This document shows, piece after piece, positions 27,144-35,294 of a DNA stretch of 64,000 nt. The stretch's first letter is position 1. Each line of letters starts with the position of its first letter. Position numbers and translations under genes: made by a program. The stretch is from Flavisphingopyxis soli (GTDB lineage Bacteria; Pseudomonadota; Alphaproteobacteria; Sphingomonadales; Sphingomonadaceae): positions 248,001 through 312,000 of the forward strand of contig NZ_VOPY01000003.1 in the NCBI RefSeq assembly GCF_007995095.1, given 5' to 3'. The notes beneath the pieces are model-generated. The model was not told where the DNA came from, ran no database searches, and was given only the letters and a program-made list of their open reading frames with translations.

Positions 27144-27961
27144 AGCGTAACCTCGACCGAGGGAGCGACCACTGCACCGCGTCGTCCAGGCGCAGGCGGC
27201 GTGTCGCCGGGGCGCGCGCCGGTTGCCGGTTCGACCACCGGCTGAGGTACCGGCTCGACGACGGGCAAGGCCTCCTGGCTGCGGCGGTACGTGACGACCT
27301 GGAAGCCGAGCGGATTGACGAACCGGTCCTCGATCTTCATCGGCTCGCCCGAATAGCGATAGCGGATTACCGAGACCCATGGCTGCGGCGCCGAAACCTG
27401 CCCGCCGACGTCGCGCCGGACGGTATCGAAGCGCACCATCGCGACATCGTCGGCCATCGGGGTGACGCTCTTCACCTGGACATCGATCACGCTATTGCGC
27501 GGCATCGTCGCGAGGTAGCTCGTCGGGTTCGAAGCGGGGACTGCGGCGAGATAGGCTGCGCGCGCACCGCCGGTCGACCACAAGGCGACCTTGCGATAGT
27601 CCGACTGCAGCGAGTTCACATCGAAGCCTTCGCGCGCGATGACATACTGGACGAGGAACGACTGCGTCAGCGCGCTGTCGGCGGTCACGGCGCGCGGTTC
27701 GAGCGGTTTGAGCAATTCGACATAGCCGGTCTGCCGGTCGACCATCAACGTGTACGGCACGACGGTCTTGAGCGGGGTGACGAAGATCAGTGCCAGTGCG
27801 ACGAAAAAGGCGATGGCCACCGCGACGCCGGCGACGATCCAGGCGATGCGGCGCGAGCGGATGAGCGCCTGGTCGCGGTCATAGGCCCAGCTCCCCGCCG
27901 CGGCGAAATGCGCGTCGAGCGCCTTGCGGCTCTTGGCCCCGATGGGATCGCGTTCAGCCAT
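27140..27961 (-). CDS. virB8: VirB8 inner-membrane assembly protein
   Basis: The 273-residue protein has a cytoplasmic N-terminus containing AAAGSWAYDRDQALIRSRRI, one transmembrane helix (about 40-62) and a periplasmic VirB8 domain with DRQTGYVELLKPLEPRA, a YVIAREGFD segment and WVSVIRYRYSGEPM, ending in NPLGFQVVTYR. The C-terminus carries a proline-rich tail (about 230-262) that is longer than in many VirB8 proteins. It follows virB3 after nine bases. Confidence 0.92.
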   Translation of the reverse strand: MAERDPIGAKSRKALDAHFAAAGSWAYDRDQALIRSRRIAWIVAGVAVAIAFFVALALIFVTPLKTVVPYTLMVDRQTGYVELLKPLEPRAVTADSALTQSFLVQYVIAREGFDVNSLQSDYRKVALWSTGGARAAYLAAVPASNPTSYLATMPRNSVIDVQVKSVTPMADDVAMVRFDTVRRDVGGQVSAPQPWVSVIRYRYSGEPMKIEDRFVNPLGFQVVTYRRSQEALPVVEPVPQPVVEPATGARPGDTPPAPGRRGAVVAPSVEVTL

Positions 27962-27970
27962 GCCGCACCA

Positions 27971-28255
27971 TCACGGAAGGTACGAATTGCATTGCCACAA
28001 GCCGTAATTCTTGACTCGCGGACAGCGGCCGACGCGCGTCAGCCAGAGGTCGAAAAAGCGCGGCTCGCGCAGGCATAGCGCCATGCCGACGACATGGATG
28101 ACGACGGCGATGACCAGTGCCCAGAACGAATGGAAGACCAGGAACAGTTCGGTCGCGATGATCATGTTGGCGATGAAATAGCTGTAGGTCACGCCGGCGA
28201 ACATCTGCGGCCGCGTCAGCGCCACGAACAACGGATCGCGTTCGATGCCCGCCAT
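27971..28255 (-). CDS. virB3: VirB3 inner-membrane protein
   Basis: The 94-residue product has the VirB3 pattern: DPLFVALTRPQMFAGVTYSY at the N-terminus, two adjacent hydrophobic helices (about 25-65), and the C-terminal EPRFFDLWLTRVGRC block. VirB3 cooperates with VirB4 in handling the pilin. It lies six bases after virB2. Confidence 0.88.
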   Translation of the reverse strand: MAGIERDPLFVALTRPQMFAGVTYSYFIANMIIATELFLVFHSFWALVIAVVIHVVGMALCLREPRFFDLWLTRVGRCPRVKNYGLWQCNSYLP

Positions 28256-28261
28256 GCCCGG

Positions 28262-28585
28262 TCAGCCCATGCCCGCGGTGGACTGGATCCCCGCGACGAT
28301 GCTGGCAGCGCCGAACAGGATGAAACAGCCCAGGATCACCGTTGCGCCATAGCGCCAGTTGATCCGGCCGGTCAGCATCATGAACCCGACGACCGCCACC
28401 GCAATGACCGCGACGACGGTGGCGAAGGTGCCGAGCAGCGTGCCCTGCACCCAGCGCACCGCGCCGACCAGCACGCCCGATCCTTCGGGATCGCCGAACG
28501 CATCCTGCGCCTGCGCGATCGCTGGCCAGACCAGCGTCATCAGCGCACCTGCGCCAAAGAATTTTTTCAGTCTTGATCCCCGCAT
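28262..28585 (-). CDS. virB2: VirB2/TrbC-family pilin
   Basis: The 107-residue precursor has a basic signal peptide (RLKKFFGAGALMTLVWP, likely cut after AQA) and two hydrophobic helices separated by a short basic loop (TGRINWRYG), as in VirB2 pilins. A Shine-Dalgarno AAGGGGAA lies about 9 bases upstream and a good promoter sits at 28613-28640, so the virB2-3-8-9-10-11 block can be transcribed separately from virB4-virB6. Confidence 0.85.
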   Translation of the reverse strand: MRGSRLKKFFGAGALMTLVWPAIAQAQDAFGDPEGSGVLVGAVRWVQGTLLGTFATVVAVIAVAVVGFMMLTGRINWRYGATVILGCFILFGAASIVAGIQSTAGMG

Positions 28586-28612
28586 CTCAAGAATTCCCCT
28601 TAACCGTTCTTA

Positions 28613-28640
28613 ACTATACGCCCGTCGCGCCGCTTGCCAA
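28613..28640 (-). promoter_or_regulatory. Promoter for the virB2-virB11 block
   Basis: On the minus strand TTGGCA (28640-28635), 16 bases, TATAGT (28618-28613) forms a sigma70-type promoter in the 85-base gap between virB6 and virB2. Just downstream, over the expected start site, GTTAA occurs twice at a 10-base interval (28600-28614), a possible regulator site on one face of the helix. Confidence 0.6.
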
Positions 28641-28670
28641 GGCCAGTCGCGCGATGCGCAGATGTGACCG

Positions 28671-29891
28671 TCATCGCAGGCTGCGGCGGTTGGCACTCGC
28701 CGAAACGCGCCCGCGCGTCCGGCGCTGCATTGACTGCCCCGCTGCCATCGCCGCTGGCCGCTCGCCCTGCTGTAGGCGCGACGAAACCATGGTTGCGCGG
28801 CTCACCCCGCTCGCCGCGCTAGCCGTCGTCGCTTGCTGTTCGCGCCGCTGGGTCGCGGAAACCGCATCGGCGACCGCGAGCGCGCGCGATCGATCGTCGA
28901 GCGCGACCGCGCCGCCGGTTCCAATGCGTTCGCGTTGCTCCGGCGAAAACGCGCGCGGCCGGCTCCAGCGATCGGCAATCTGGGCGAACCGTACCGGCAA
29001 GCGCAGGCCATAGGCCACCTTGGCGCTTGCGATGAGCACCGCGAGCAGGACAAGCGCAAAGACCAAAGTCACGACCAGCAGTTCGACCGGAACCGATGCC
29101 GCCACGGCGTTGGCGCGACGCAGCGCCAGCGCACCGGCGAGCAAGGGTTCGATCAGCGACAGCTCGATGCCGAGCACGATCGCGGTGCCGGTCGCGCCCA
29201 GCGCGGCGCCGACCAGCCCGCGCAGCCAGCCTTCGAACAGGCCGCGCGTACCGTCAAACAGCAGGAACAGCGCAAACAGCGGCCCCAGTGCCAGCAACAG
29301 CCCGGCCACCAGCCGGACCGAACCGAATGCCGCGATACTCGATGTCAGGAACAGCGTCCGGCTCTGTTCGAGCCGGTTGCCCGCGCGCAGGCTGTCGAAC
29401 GGCACCCAGGCCCCCGTCGGCGACGGGTTGGTCCCGGCGACCCCGTTCATCTGGCCAGGGCCGCGCACGAGCAGTTCGGCCATCGCATCGTCGGCCCGCT
29501 GCAGCCGGTCGATGAGCCCCCCGGTCGCGCCCGGAATCCCCGCCGGCTCGCCGATCGACTGGGCGAGTTCTGCGGGCCCGCGCATCGCGACGTCGTAAAC
29601 GACGATGTTGAACGCCGGCCAGCTGGTCGCGAGCAACAGGACGATCCCGACCTTGATCGCGGTCGGCACCAGCTCGCGCCCCTGCGGCGGACTGCCGATC
29701 AGCAGGCGATAGCCGATCAGCGCGACGAAGATCGTCAGCGCCAGCGTCAGCAGCGACGACAGCGGCGATCCGGGCGAGGCCAGCGCCTGATAGCCGAAGC
29801 TGCCGAGATTCTGCGCCTGGCAATCGACCTGGCCCAGCATGTTCGCGAGGAACGGGCTGCCGGTTTCGAGCGTCGGGCACGCCGCGAACAT
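28671..29891 (-). CDS. virB6: VirB6/TrbL polytopic membrane protein
   Basis: The 406-residue protein has at least five hydrophobic helices in the middle (for example LTLALTIFVALIGYRLLIG, VGIVLLLATSWPAFNIVVYD, LVAGLLLALGPLFALFLLF, LLVVTLVFALVLLAVLIASA), the VirB6-type WPAFN motif, and a long soluble arginine/serine-rich C-terminal tail (about 310-406). VirB6 forms part of the inner-membrane channel. It starts at TGATG, sharing a base with the virB4 stop. A virB5 gene, often found between virB4 and virB6, is absent. Confidence 0.85.
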   Translation of the reverse strand: MFAACPTLETGSPFLANMLGQVDCQAQNLGSFGYQALASPGSPLSSLLTLALTIFVALIGYRLLIGSPPQGRELVPTAIKVGIVLLLATSWPAFNIVVYDVAMRGPAELAQSIGEPAGIPGATGGLIDRLQRADDAMAELLVRGPGQMNGVAGTNPSPTGAWVPFDSLRAGNRLEQSRTLFLTSSIAAFGSVRLVAGLLLALGPLFALFLLFDGTRGLFEGWLRGLVGAALGATGTAIVLGIELSLIEPLLAGALALRRANAVAASVPVELLVVTLVFALVLLAVLIASAKVAYGLRLPVRFAQIADRWSRPRAFSPEQRERIGTGGAVALDDRSRALAVADAVSATQRREQQATTASAASGVSRATMVSSRLQQGERPAAMAAGQSMQRRTRGRVSASANRRSLR

Positions 29892-32263
29892 CAGCCGCGC
29901 TCGAGCAGCACGGGCAGCCAGTCGGCCGGGTCATCGCCGGTTTCGGCGCGGATCGCATCGAGCAGGCGGACGCTCGATTCGCGTCCCGACAGGACGGTCA
30001 GCAGATCGCGCTCGCCCGACAAATCGAGCCGCGCGACGACGCTTTCATTGCCGTGGCGAATGAGGAAGCAATGCGCATTGTCGGGCAGCGCGCGAACGAG
30101 TTCGTATTCGTGCTCGGACAGGCCGAAGCCGTCGATATAATCGACCGCGCGCGCCTTGGGGTTGGCCATGAAGATCTGCGTCGCCGCCTGCTCGATGATC
30201 GCGCTGGCGATCCGGCTTTCGAGCGCGTCCTGCGCGCTTTGCGTCGCAAAGCCGACGATGCCGTTGCGTTTGCGGATCGTCTTTTCCCAATCCTTGATCC
30301 GCGTGACGAAGACCTCGTCGTCGAGCGCCTTCCACCCCTCGTCGACGACGATGATCGCGGGATTGCCGTCGAGCCGTTCCTCGACGCGGTGGAACAGGTA
30401 CATCATCGCCGGCGTCCGCAGGACCGGATCGTCGAGCAGCTGGGTCATGTCGAACCCGACCGTCTCGGCCTCGAGATCGGTATGGTCGGCAGCGTTGTCG
30501 AACAGCCAGGCGCGCGTGCCGTCGCCCCACCACGGAGCCATTCGCGACCACAGGTCGTGCGGGTGCGCCTTGTGCCCACCGCGGAACAGCGCGACGAGAT
30601 GGCGCAGCTGCCGGTGCTCGGCGGGCTGGGCGAAACTGGCATCGACCGCGTCGCGGATCTGGTCGAGCTCCTCGACATCGGCGCCGCCGGCGAGCTGCGC
30701 CAGCCAGTCGATCAGGAACTGGCGGTTGGCGGCGCTGTCGGGCAGCAGCAGCGGGTTGAGCCCCGACGGCGCGCCCGGTCGCAGGACATCATAGCGCCCG
30801 CCGATCGCGCGGATGAACAGCTCGGCACCGCGATCCTTGTCGAAAAATATGATCCGCGGTGCGAACTTGCGCGCCTGGGCCAGCAGGAAGTTGAGCACCA
30901 CCGTCTTGCCCGACCCCGACGGACCGATGACGGTAAAGTTGCCAAGATCGCCCTGGTGGAAATTGAAATGATAGGGGCCCGCGGCGGTCGTTTCGAGCAA
31001 CGTCACCGCGTCGCCCCAGTGATTGTCGTCGCGCTTGCCGACGGGGAAATTGTGGCCGCTCGCCAGTCCTGCGAAATTGCCCGTCGAAACAAGGCCGCGT
31101 CGCGCGATATATTTGAAATTGCCCGGAAACTGCGCCCAGAAGGTTGGTTCGATCGCGATCTCTTCGCGCACCGCGACGATGCCGAGATCGGCCAGCGACG
31201 CCTGGACCTCGGCGGCGCCCTGGTCGACCTCGCCGGGGCTTGTCCCATGAACCGCGATGCTCATGTGATGTTCGCCGAAGCCCGCGCGCCCGGCGGCGAC
31301 CTCGTCCTTTGCCTGGCCCAGTTCGGCGCGCAGGCTGAGCGCCTCGTCCTCGGCCGAGCGCATCCGCCTGAGCGCGAGGTTCATCCGCCCGAGCGCTGCC
31401 TGGCGATCGACGAAGCCGAACGACTGGCTGACGGTCAGTTCAAAGGGCAGGCGCAACAGCTCGTCGAACATGCCCGCGCTGGTCTGCCCGGCATAGTCCT
31501 TGATCGAAATCATCGCGCTGAAGCTGCGCGGAAGGTCGCCCGACGCGCCGAGTTCGACCGTCTCCTGGCCAAAGCTGACGCGGCGATACGGCAGGTATTC
31601 GCCGAGATCCTGCATCGGCAGCTGCACCGGACGCGATGCGCCATTGTACAGGCGCGAGAGGAATTCGAGCGGTTCGGAACAGACGCCGTCGCGCGTTTCG
31701 TATACGCCCAGCAGGCGCGGCTCGTAGCTGCCCAGCGATGCGACCAGCGCCTCGCGCGCGACATCGAGCTGGCGCAGGTCATGCGCCGCGTGGCCGGCAT
31801 CGTCCTCGCCTGCGCGCCCGACGAGCTGGCGGGCCATGTCGAGCCATCCGGCGCGGCCCTTCATTGGGCGGCGGACCAGCGTCAGATAGAGGTCGTTGAC
31901 ATAGAGACGCTTCGACGCGAGCCGTCCCTGCCATGCGGTGTCGAGCCGCCGTGAAAAATCGTCGCGATGGTCGCCGCCGAGTTCGGGAGAGACTTCGCGC
32001 CGGATGATATGATGATAGAGTGCGAACTGCGATGTGCCGATCGTCTGCAACATCGCGTCGCGCAGCCGCTTGCGGTAATTGAGCTCCTCGCTGTCGGCGG
32101 TTTCGAACAGCAACCCGCGCAGCTGGATGACCTGCATCAAAAGCCCGTCGCGCGTCGCGATCGTCGCATCGTCGACGTGGCGCGCATAGGGCAAATGCCG
32201 CCCCGCCGACGCTTCGCGCGCGATCGTCCTGGCGTCGCTGGCGTTCGCGGTGGATAGGTTCAT
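29891..32263 (-). CDS. virB4: VirB4 secretion ATPase
   Basis: The 790-residue ATPase has an N-terminal VirB4 domain (for example RDGLLMQVIQLRGLLFE) and a C-terminal motor domain with Walker A GPSGSGKTVVLNFLL near residue 438 and Walker B PAIIVVDEGWKALDD near 625, followed by KTIRKRNGIVGFATQSAQD. Length is normal. I chose the ATG at 32263; an ATG at 32404 would add 47 residues without family character. No promoter was recognised upstream in 32264-32433, where no gene is apparent either. Confidence 0.92.
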   Translation of the reverse strand: MNLSTANASDARTIAREASAGRHLPYARHVDDATIATRDGLLMQVIQLRGLLFETADSEELNYRKRLRDAMLQTIGTSQFALYHHIIRREVSPELGGDHRDDFSRRLDTAWQGRLASKRLYVNDLYLTLVRRPMKGRAGWLDMARQLVGRAGEDDAGHAAHDLRQLDVAREALVASLGSYEPRLLGVYETRDGVCSEPLEFLSRLYNGASRPVQLPMQDLGEYLPYRRVSFGQETVELGASGDLPRSFSAMISIKDYAGQTSAGMFDELLRLPFELTVSQSFGFVDRQAALGRMNLALRRMRSAEDEALSLRAELGQAKDEVAAGRAGFGEHHMSIAVHGTSPGEVDQGAAEVQASLADLGIVAVREEIAIEPTFWAQFPGNFKYIARRGLVSTGNFAGLASGHNFPVGKRDDNHWGDAVTLLETTAAGPYHFNFHQGDLGNFTVIGPSGSGKTVVLNFLLAQARKFAPRIIFFDKDRGAELFIRAIGGRYDVLRPGAPSGLNPLLLPDSAANRQFLIDWLAQLAGGADVEELDQIRDAVDASFAQPAEHRQLRHLVALFRGGHKAHPHDLWSRMAPWWGDGTRAWLFDNAADHTDLEAETVGFDMTQLLDDPVLRTPAMMYLFHRVEERLDGNPAIIVVDEGWKALDDEVFVTRIKDWEKTIRKRNGIVGFATQSAQDALESRIASAIIEQAATQIFMANPKARAVDYIDGFGLSEHEYELVRALPDNAHCFLIRHGNESVVARLDLSGERDLLTVLSGRESSVRLLDAIRAETGDDPADWLPVLLERG

Positions 32264-32560
32264 CAGGGCGTTTGCCCGCGCGTTGCCCGCACCGCGAAGC
32301 CGGCGATCGAAGATCGGCGCGAACCTGCGGCGGCGACTCCATGGTTCGCATTTTGAGAACTTGGCATCAGCCCTCCCCCAAGCGGTCAGCGATGGACTCG
32401 CCAAACCCGCCCGGGCGACTGTGCCAAATAAGCAGATGTAACGAAAGCGCTAGTTGGCGCGGAACACGGCGCCAACCCCGGCACGTTCGCGCGCGGTCCA
32501 GAATGGGGCCGGCGGGCGCGGGCGATCAGCAGGTCGGGAAAGCTGTCGGCCCGTCAGGCA

Positions 32561-33154
32561 TTGGCGAGAAAGCTACTCCAGCCGACCTTTAAAAATGCGG
32601 CGGCAGCATCGGCCTACACGAACAAGATGATCGGCAGCGACGTGGAACTGCCGGGCATCGGAGACTACGCGGATCATATCCATGCCGTGACCCATGCGGC
32701 GGCGGGCGGCGACATTGCCATGGCCAGCAAGATCCTCGCCGCTCAGGCAGTCACCCTCGATAGTATGTTTGCGGAACTGGCCCGGCGCGCCGCCATGAAC
32801 ATGGGCGACTACATCAATGCCGCCGAGCGTTACGGACGGCTTGCGCTCAAGGCCCAGAGCAATTGCCGAACCACCCTTGAGGCGCTGGCCAAGCTGCACC
32901 AACCGCGTGAGCAAACCGTGCGCCATGTCCACGTAAACGAGGGTGGGCAGGCCGTTGTCGCGGATCATTTTCACAATCACACGGGGGCTGCCAAAAATGG
33001 CAAATCAGTCAAACAATCCCATGCAACCGGAGCGGCTGGCGCAAGCGCCACGCTGCCTAGCCCGGACCCGCTCGGGAACGGAGTGCCAATCGCCAGCCGT
33101 GGAGGGGAGACGGCGATGCAGGATGCACGGCGGGACGAATCCCGGCGCACCTAG
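32561..33154 (+). CDS. Hypothetical protein of the HGG-linked family, start uncertain
   Basis: From the TTG at 32561 the frame encodes 197 residues; I recall similar proteins next to HGG-motif genes in alphaproteobacteria, but no function is known. The visible part is a helical domain (GDYADHIHAVTHAAAGGDIA to YINAAERYGRLALKAQSNCR) and a low-complexity His/Gly-rich tail beginning VRHVHVNEGGQ. The same frame stays open back to a TAA at about 32431 and reads EHGANPGTFARGPEWGRRAR, which looks like a genuine N-terminus, but no ATG, GTG or TTG is available there. The gene has therefore probably lost its start. Its last 158 bases overlap the HGG gene in another frame. Confidence 0.6.
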   Translation: MARKLLQPTFKNAAAASAYTNKMIGSDVELPGIGDYADHIHAVTHAAAGGDIAMASKILAAQAVTLDSMFAELARRAAMNMGDYINAAERYGRLALKAQSNCRTTLEALAKLHQPREQTVRHVHVNEGGQAVVADHFHNHTGAAKNGKSVKQSHATGAAGASATLPSPDPLGNGVPIASRGGETAMQDARRDESRRT

Positions 33155-33257
33155 AGCTAATCGAAACGCTTGGAAGCATGGCGGGCGATCAGCCGAAGCG
33201 ATGGCAGCGGCTCGCTTTCTACGAGAATTAGCGCGGTGTGACCGCTTCGGCGATTAG
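32997..33257 (+). CDS. HGG-motif (HGGxSTG-like) small basic protein
   Basis: The 86-residue protein has a zinc-finger-like block, CLARTRSGTECQSPAVEG followed by RRRCRMHGGTNPGAPRANRN and AWKHGGRSAEA, the pattern of the HGGxSTG domain family found in phage- and island-associated genes. Three cysteines plus the MHGG histidine could bind a metal. Function is unknown. The first 158 bases overlap the preceding gene in a different frame, so both proteins are read from the same DNA. Its stop (TAG at 33255) is followed by 60 sense codons in the same frame. Confidence 0.75.
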   Translation: MANQSNNPMQPERLAQAPRCLARTRSGTECQSPAVEGRRRCRMHGGTNPGAPRANRNAWKHGGRSAEAMAAARFLRELARCDRFGD

Positions 33258-33437
33258 CAAGGTTCGGCGGCAGTTCGTAGGGTTGCGAAAGATGAAGCAG
33301 AGCCAACCGACAGTCTCAGTCGTCTGCAAGCGCTGGCGGCATATGCCGATCGCATGAAAAAGCTATGCGACGGGACCGCCTCAGTTCACATTGCTCGACT
33401 TCCAAATCAAATAGAGATTCTTGCGGGACGTTATTCT
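33258..33437 (+). other. In-frame open extension after the HGG gene stop
   Basis: After the TAG that ends the HGG gene, the same frame stays open for 60 codons until a second TAG (33438-33440). The translation, with DSLSRLQALAAYADRMKKLC in the middle, looks like a soluble helical protein rather than noise. It may be the original C-terminal part or a neighbouring gene cut off by a nonsense mutation. From 33441 to 33609 the DNA is A+T-rich and I see no gene. Confidence 0.35.
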
Positions 33438-33609
33438 TAGTCTGAAAGCTCCAAGTTTCGCACAACTGAGGCGACATTAACGAAGCGGTGGCACTAAAGA
33501 AGCAAGCGAGCACATTACTGCGGAAGCTAAACCAAATTCAACAGCGACGGAATCGTGGCCCGGGCGGGTTTGGATGAAAGGGCTTGTTAAGCTTCACCCC
33601 CGACCGCTG

Positions 33610-34704
33610 CTAAGGAGCACTGCGCAATGGCCATGTCGGCGCTCGCCAAGAAAGCTGCCCTTTTCTTCGGCGTTCGTCGATCGCGTCGAGCGGAGCGCTC
33701 ACTAGCAGTAGTACGGCCAAACCGGCAGCGACGGCGATCATCGGATCGATCCCGAACAAAGGAGCTCCTGCGTTTAGGAGGATGATCAGAGGGAAGTGGA
33801 TCGCATAGATCGGATAGGATGTGCGGCCGAGGAACTGGCAGAGTGACCTCGATCTGTCCGATACTTCGCCGAGACCTACGGCAACGAGCATTGGCGAGAT
33901 CAGGAATATGAAGCCGAGCTGGTAGAGCCCGTTCCAAGTGCCAGCGTGGACACAAAGCGCAACCGTCAGAAGTGCCGCGACGATCGGGAACGGCAAACCA
34001 GCGCTCCCGATGCGGTCCCGTACTCGGTAGATGATTACCCCAATAGGGAACGAGAAGAGTGCGCGAATGTAGCCGAGCTCAATATCTTCCCACAGGGGGC
34101 CGCCCAGGGGAGAGCCTCTCAAGGCCGTGGCAACGACCAGGGCGACCGCCGCAGCGCCGCTTATGGCCGCTAGCCGCCTGACGGTGAGGTGCCGCTGAAA
34201 GACCGCGTAGACCCAATTCACGACTAGCTCGACGGCCAATGACCACGAAGGGCCATTCATGGGATAGACGTTCGAGCCGCTATAACCGCTCGGGATCATC
34301 GGCAAGAAAAGCAGAGCGAGGGCGAGTGCGAGTGCGGGCTCCCAAAGATGGAACTCGGGATCGCCCGCTAGGTAGAGGCCGGCGACGATGAAGCAACCGA
34401 TGAGTACGCCGATCAGGTAGATCGGATAGAAGCGATTGATTCGCAACTTGAAGAATTCAGTGTGGGTGAGCCCCGCCTCCAGCCGCCGATCGTAGGCATG
34501 TGCCACTACGAAGCCGCTCAACAGGAAAAAGAAGTCGACGGCGAGCGCGCCGTTCGGGATTAGATCGATTCGAAGCACCACGGAAGAATGAAACAGTACG
34601 ACCGCAATGGCCGCCACCCCTCGGAGGCCGTTCAAAACGTGAAAGGTTCTTCTCGGGACGATTACGTGCGTTGCCCCGTGAAGTTGATCGCTCACAGAAC
34701 CCAC
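33610..34704 (-). CDS. Acyltransferase family 3 membrane protein (OafA/ExoZ type)
   Basis: The 364-residue protein has about ten hydrophobic helices and the family-3 acyltransferase motifs: RTFHVLNGLRGVAAIAVVLFH with the conserved Arg and His, FFFLLSGFVVAHAY, FKLRINRFYPIYL and NGPSWSLAVELVVNW. These enzymes O-acylate polysaccharides, lipopolysaccharide or peptidoglycan on the membrane. Codon use is visibly less G+C-biased than in core genes, which together with its place beside a tRNA gene suggests acquisition by transfer. No partner sugar genes are adjacent. Confidence 0.88.
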   Translation of the reverse strand: MGSVSDQLHGATHVIVPRRTFHVLNGLRGVAAIAVVLFHSSVVLRIDLIPNGALAVDFFFLLSGFVVAHAYDRRLEAGLTHTEFFKLRINRFYPIYLIGVLIGCFIVAGLYLAGDPEFHLWEPALALALALLFLPMIPSGYSGSNVYPMNGPSWSLAVELVVNWVYAVFQRHLTVRRLAAISGAAAVALVVATALRGSPLGGPLWEDIELGYIRALFSFPIGVIIYRVRDRIGSAGLPFPIVAALLTVALCVHAGTWNGLYQLGFIFLISPMLVAVGLGEVSDRSRSLCQFLGRTSYPIYAIHFPLIILLNAGAPLFGIDPMIAVAAGLAVLLLVSAPLDAIDERRRKGQLSWRAPTWPLRSAP

Positions 34705-34974
34705 GCGAACCGCATCGCCCTACCCCAGGCGGATGGCGCCAACCAAGAGATGCAGGCTCTGCAACAGTTACCTACTGGCCATCGCATTCTTGGGGCCTCT
34801 CTGCAGTTGCGCCCCCTTTTGCTGTGGGAGGTCTCACATTTGATCAAACCATCGCAAAAATTGCTCCGGCGAATCTCAGGCGGTCGTGAGGCAAGATCGA
34901 AGAGATGTCGACCCCCTGTTTTACGTACCGATTCCATACTGGCGCTCGCCACGCCGCGCAAGTATTTGATATTA
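34705..34974. other. Gene-free stretch between the acyltransferase and tRNA-Arg
   Basis: These 270 bases are the upstream region of the acyltransferase gene and the 3' flank of the tRNA gene. No coding region, clear promoter, integrase remnant or copy of the tRNA 3' end was recognised. Composition is A+T-richer than the core. Confidence 0.5.
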
Positions 34975-35051
34975 TGGTGCACCCGACTGGATTCGAACCA
35001 GTGGCCTCTGCCTTCGGAGGGCAGCACTCTATCCAGCTGAGCTACGGGTGC
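34975..35051 (-). tRNA. tRNA-Arg (anticodon CCG)
   Basis: The minus strand folds into a complete cloverleaf. The acceptor stem GCACCCG pairs with CGGGTGC, followed by discriminator A and an encoded CCA (77 bases in all). The anticodon stem is CTGCC/GGCAG with loop CTCCGAA, giving anticodon CCG, which reads CGG. The T loop TTCGAAT is standard. It lies at the boundary between an accessory patch and the core genes, a common integration position, but no integrase or second attachment site is visible. Confidence 0.95.
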
Positions 35052-35113
35052 ATCCGTGCCGTGCGGCGCTTAGCAAAGGGCGTCGCGGTTCGCCAGCGCG
35101 AATCGGCGGTTGC

Positions 35114-35206
35114 TTACGTCTCGGTCTTTGGCGGCGGTGTCGTGGGTTTGTAGGGGCACAAGTCAGTGACCCGGCAGCGTCCACATTCGGGACTGCGCGC
35201 ATTGGG
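35114..35206 (-). pseudogene. Remnant of the 3' end of nth (endonuclease III Fe-S tail)
   Basis: Read on the minus strand, this stretch encodes [20 protein letters not shown] and then a threonine/proline tail to a TAA at 35114. This matches the C-terminal Fe-S end of the intact nth (ARTPECWRCPVDDLCPYKPK) encoded at 37053-37718. At the DNA level about 80 percent of 78 aligned bases agree by eye. The first cluster cysteine and everything upstream are missing, so it cannot work. It appears to be an older allele's tail, displaced by a 1.9-kb segment lying between it and the intact gene. Confidence 0.8.
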
Positions 35207-35250
35207 CGTTTCGCCGCGATCGCTTCGGGGGTTGTTGCGCCGGGCATGAC

Positions 35251-35280
35251 AAGGCGCGCTGCCCGCAAGCAGCGCGCCTT
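35251..35280. terminator. Strong hairpin terminator after the secreted-protein gene
   Basis: A perfect 12-bp stem (AAGGCGCGCTGC / GCAGCGCGCCTT) with a six-base loop lies 14 bases after the stop of the minus-strand gene at 35295. Its own CTT end is the only T-rich part, so termination would rely on the stable stem. Confidence 0.7.
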
Positions 35281-35294
35281 ATTCTATCGCACCA

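Noticed and set aside
28600-28614. A CtrA site upstream of virB2
   Set aside because: The two TTAA half-sites are six bases apart instead of seven; reported only as a phased repeat.
33316-33513. A 65-codon minus-strand frame after the HGG gene
   Set aside because: No ribosome-binding site, no family character, and it overlaps the more protein-like plus-strand extension.
34975-35051. tRNA-Arg as the attachment site of an integrated island
   Set aside because: No integrase and no second copy of the tRNA 3' end were recognised in the window, although the neighbouring genes look acquired.
35029-35268. A 79-codon minus-strand frame across tRNA-Arg and the nth remnant
   Set aside because: It is out of frame with the nth remnant and runs into the tRNA gene.
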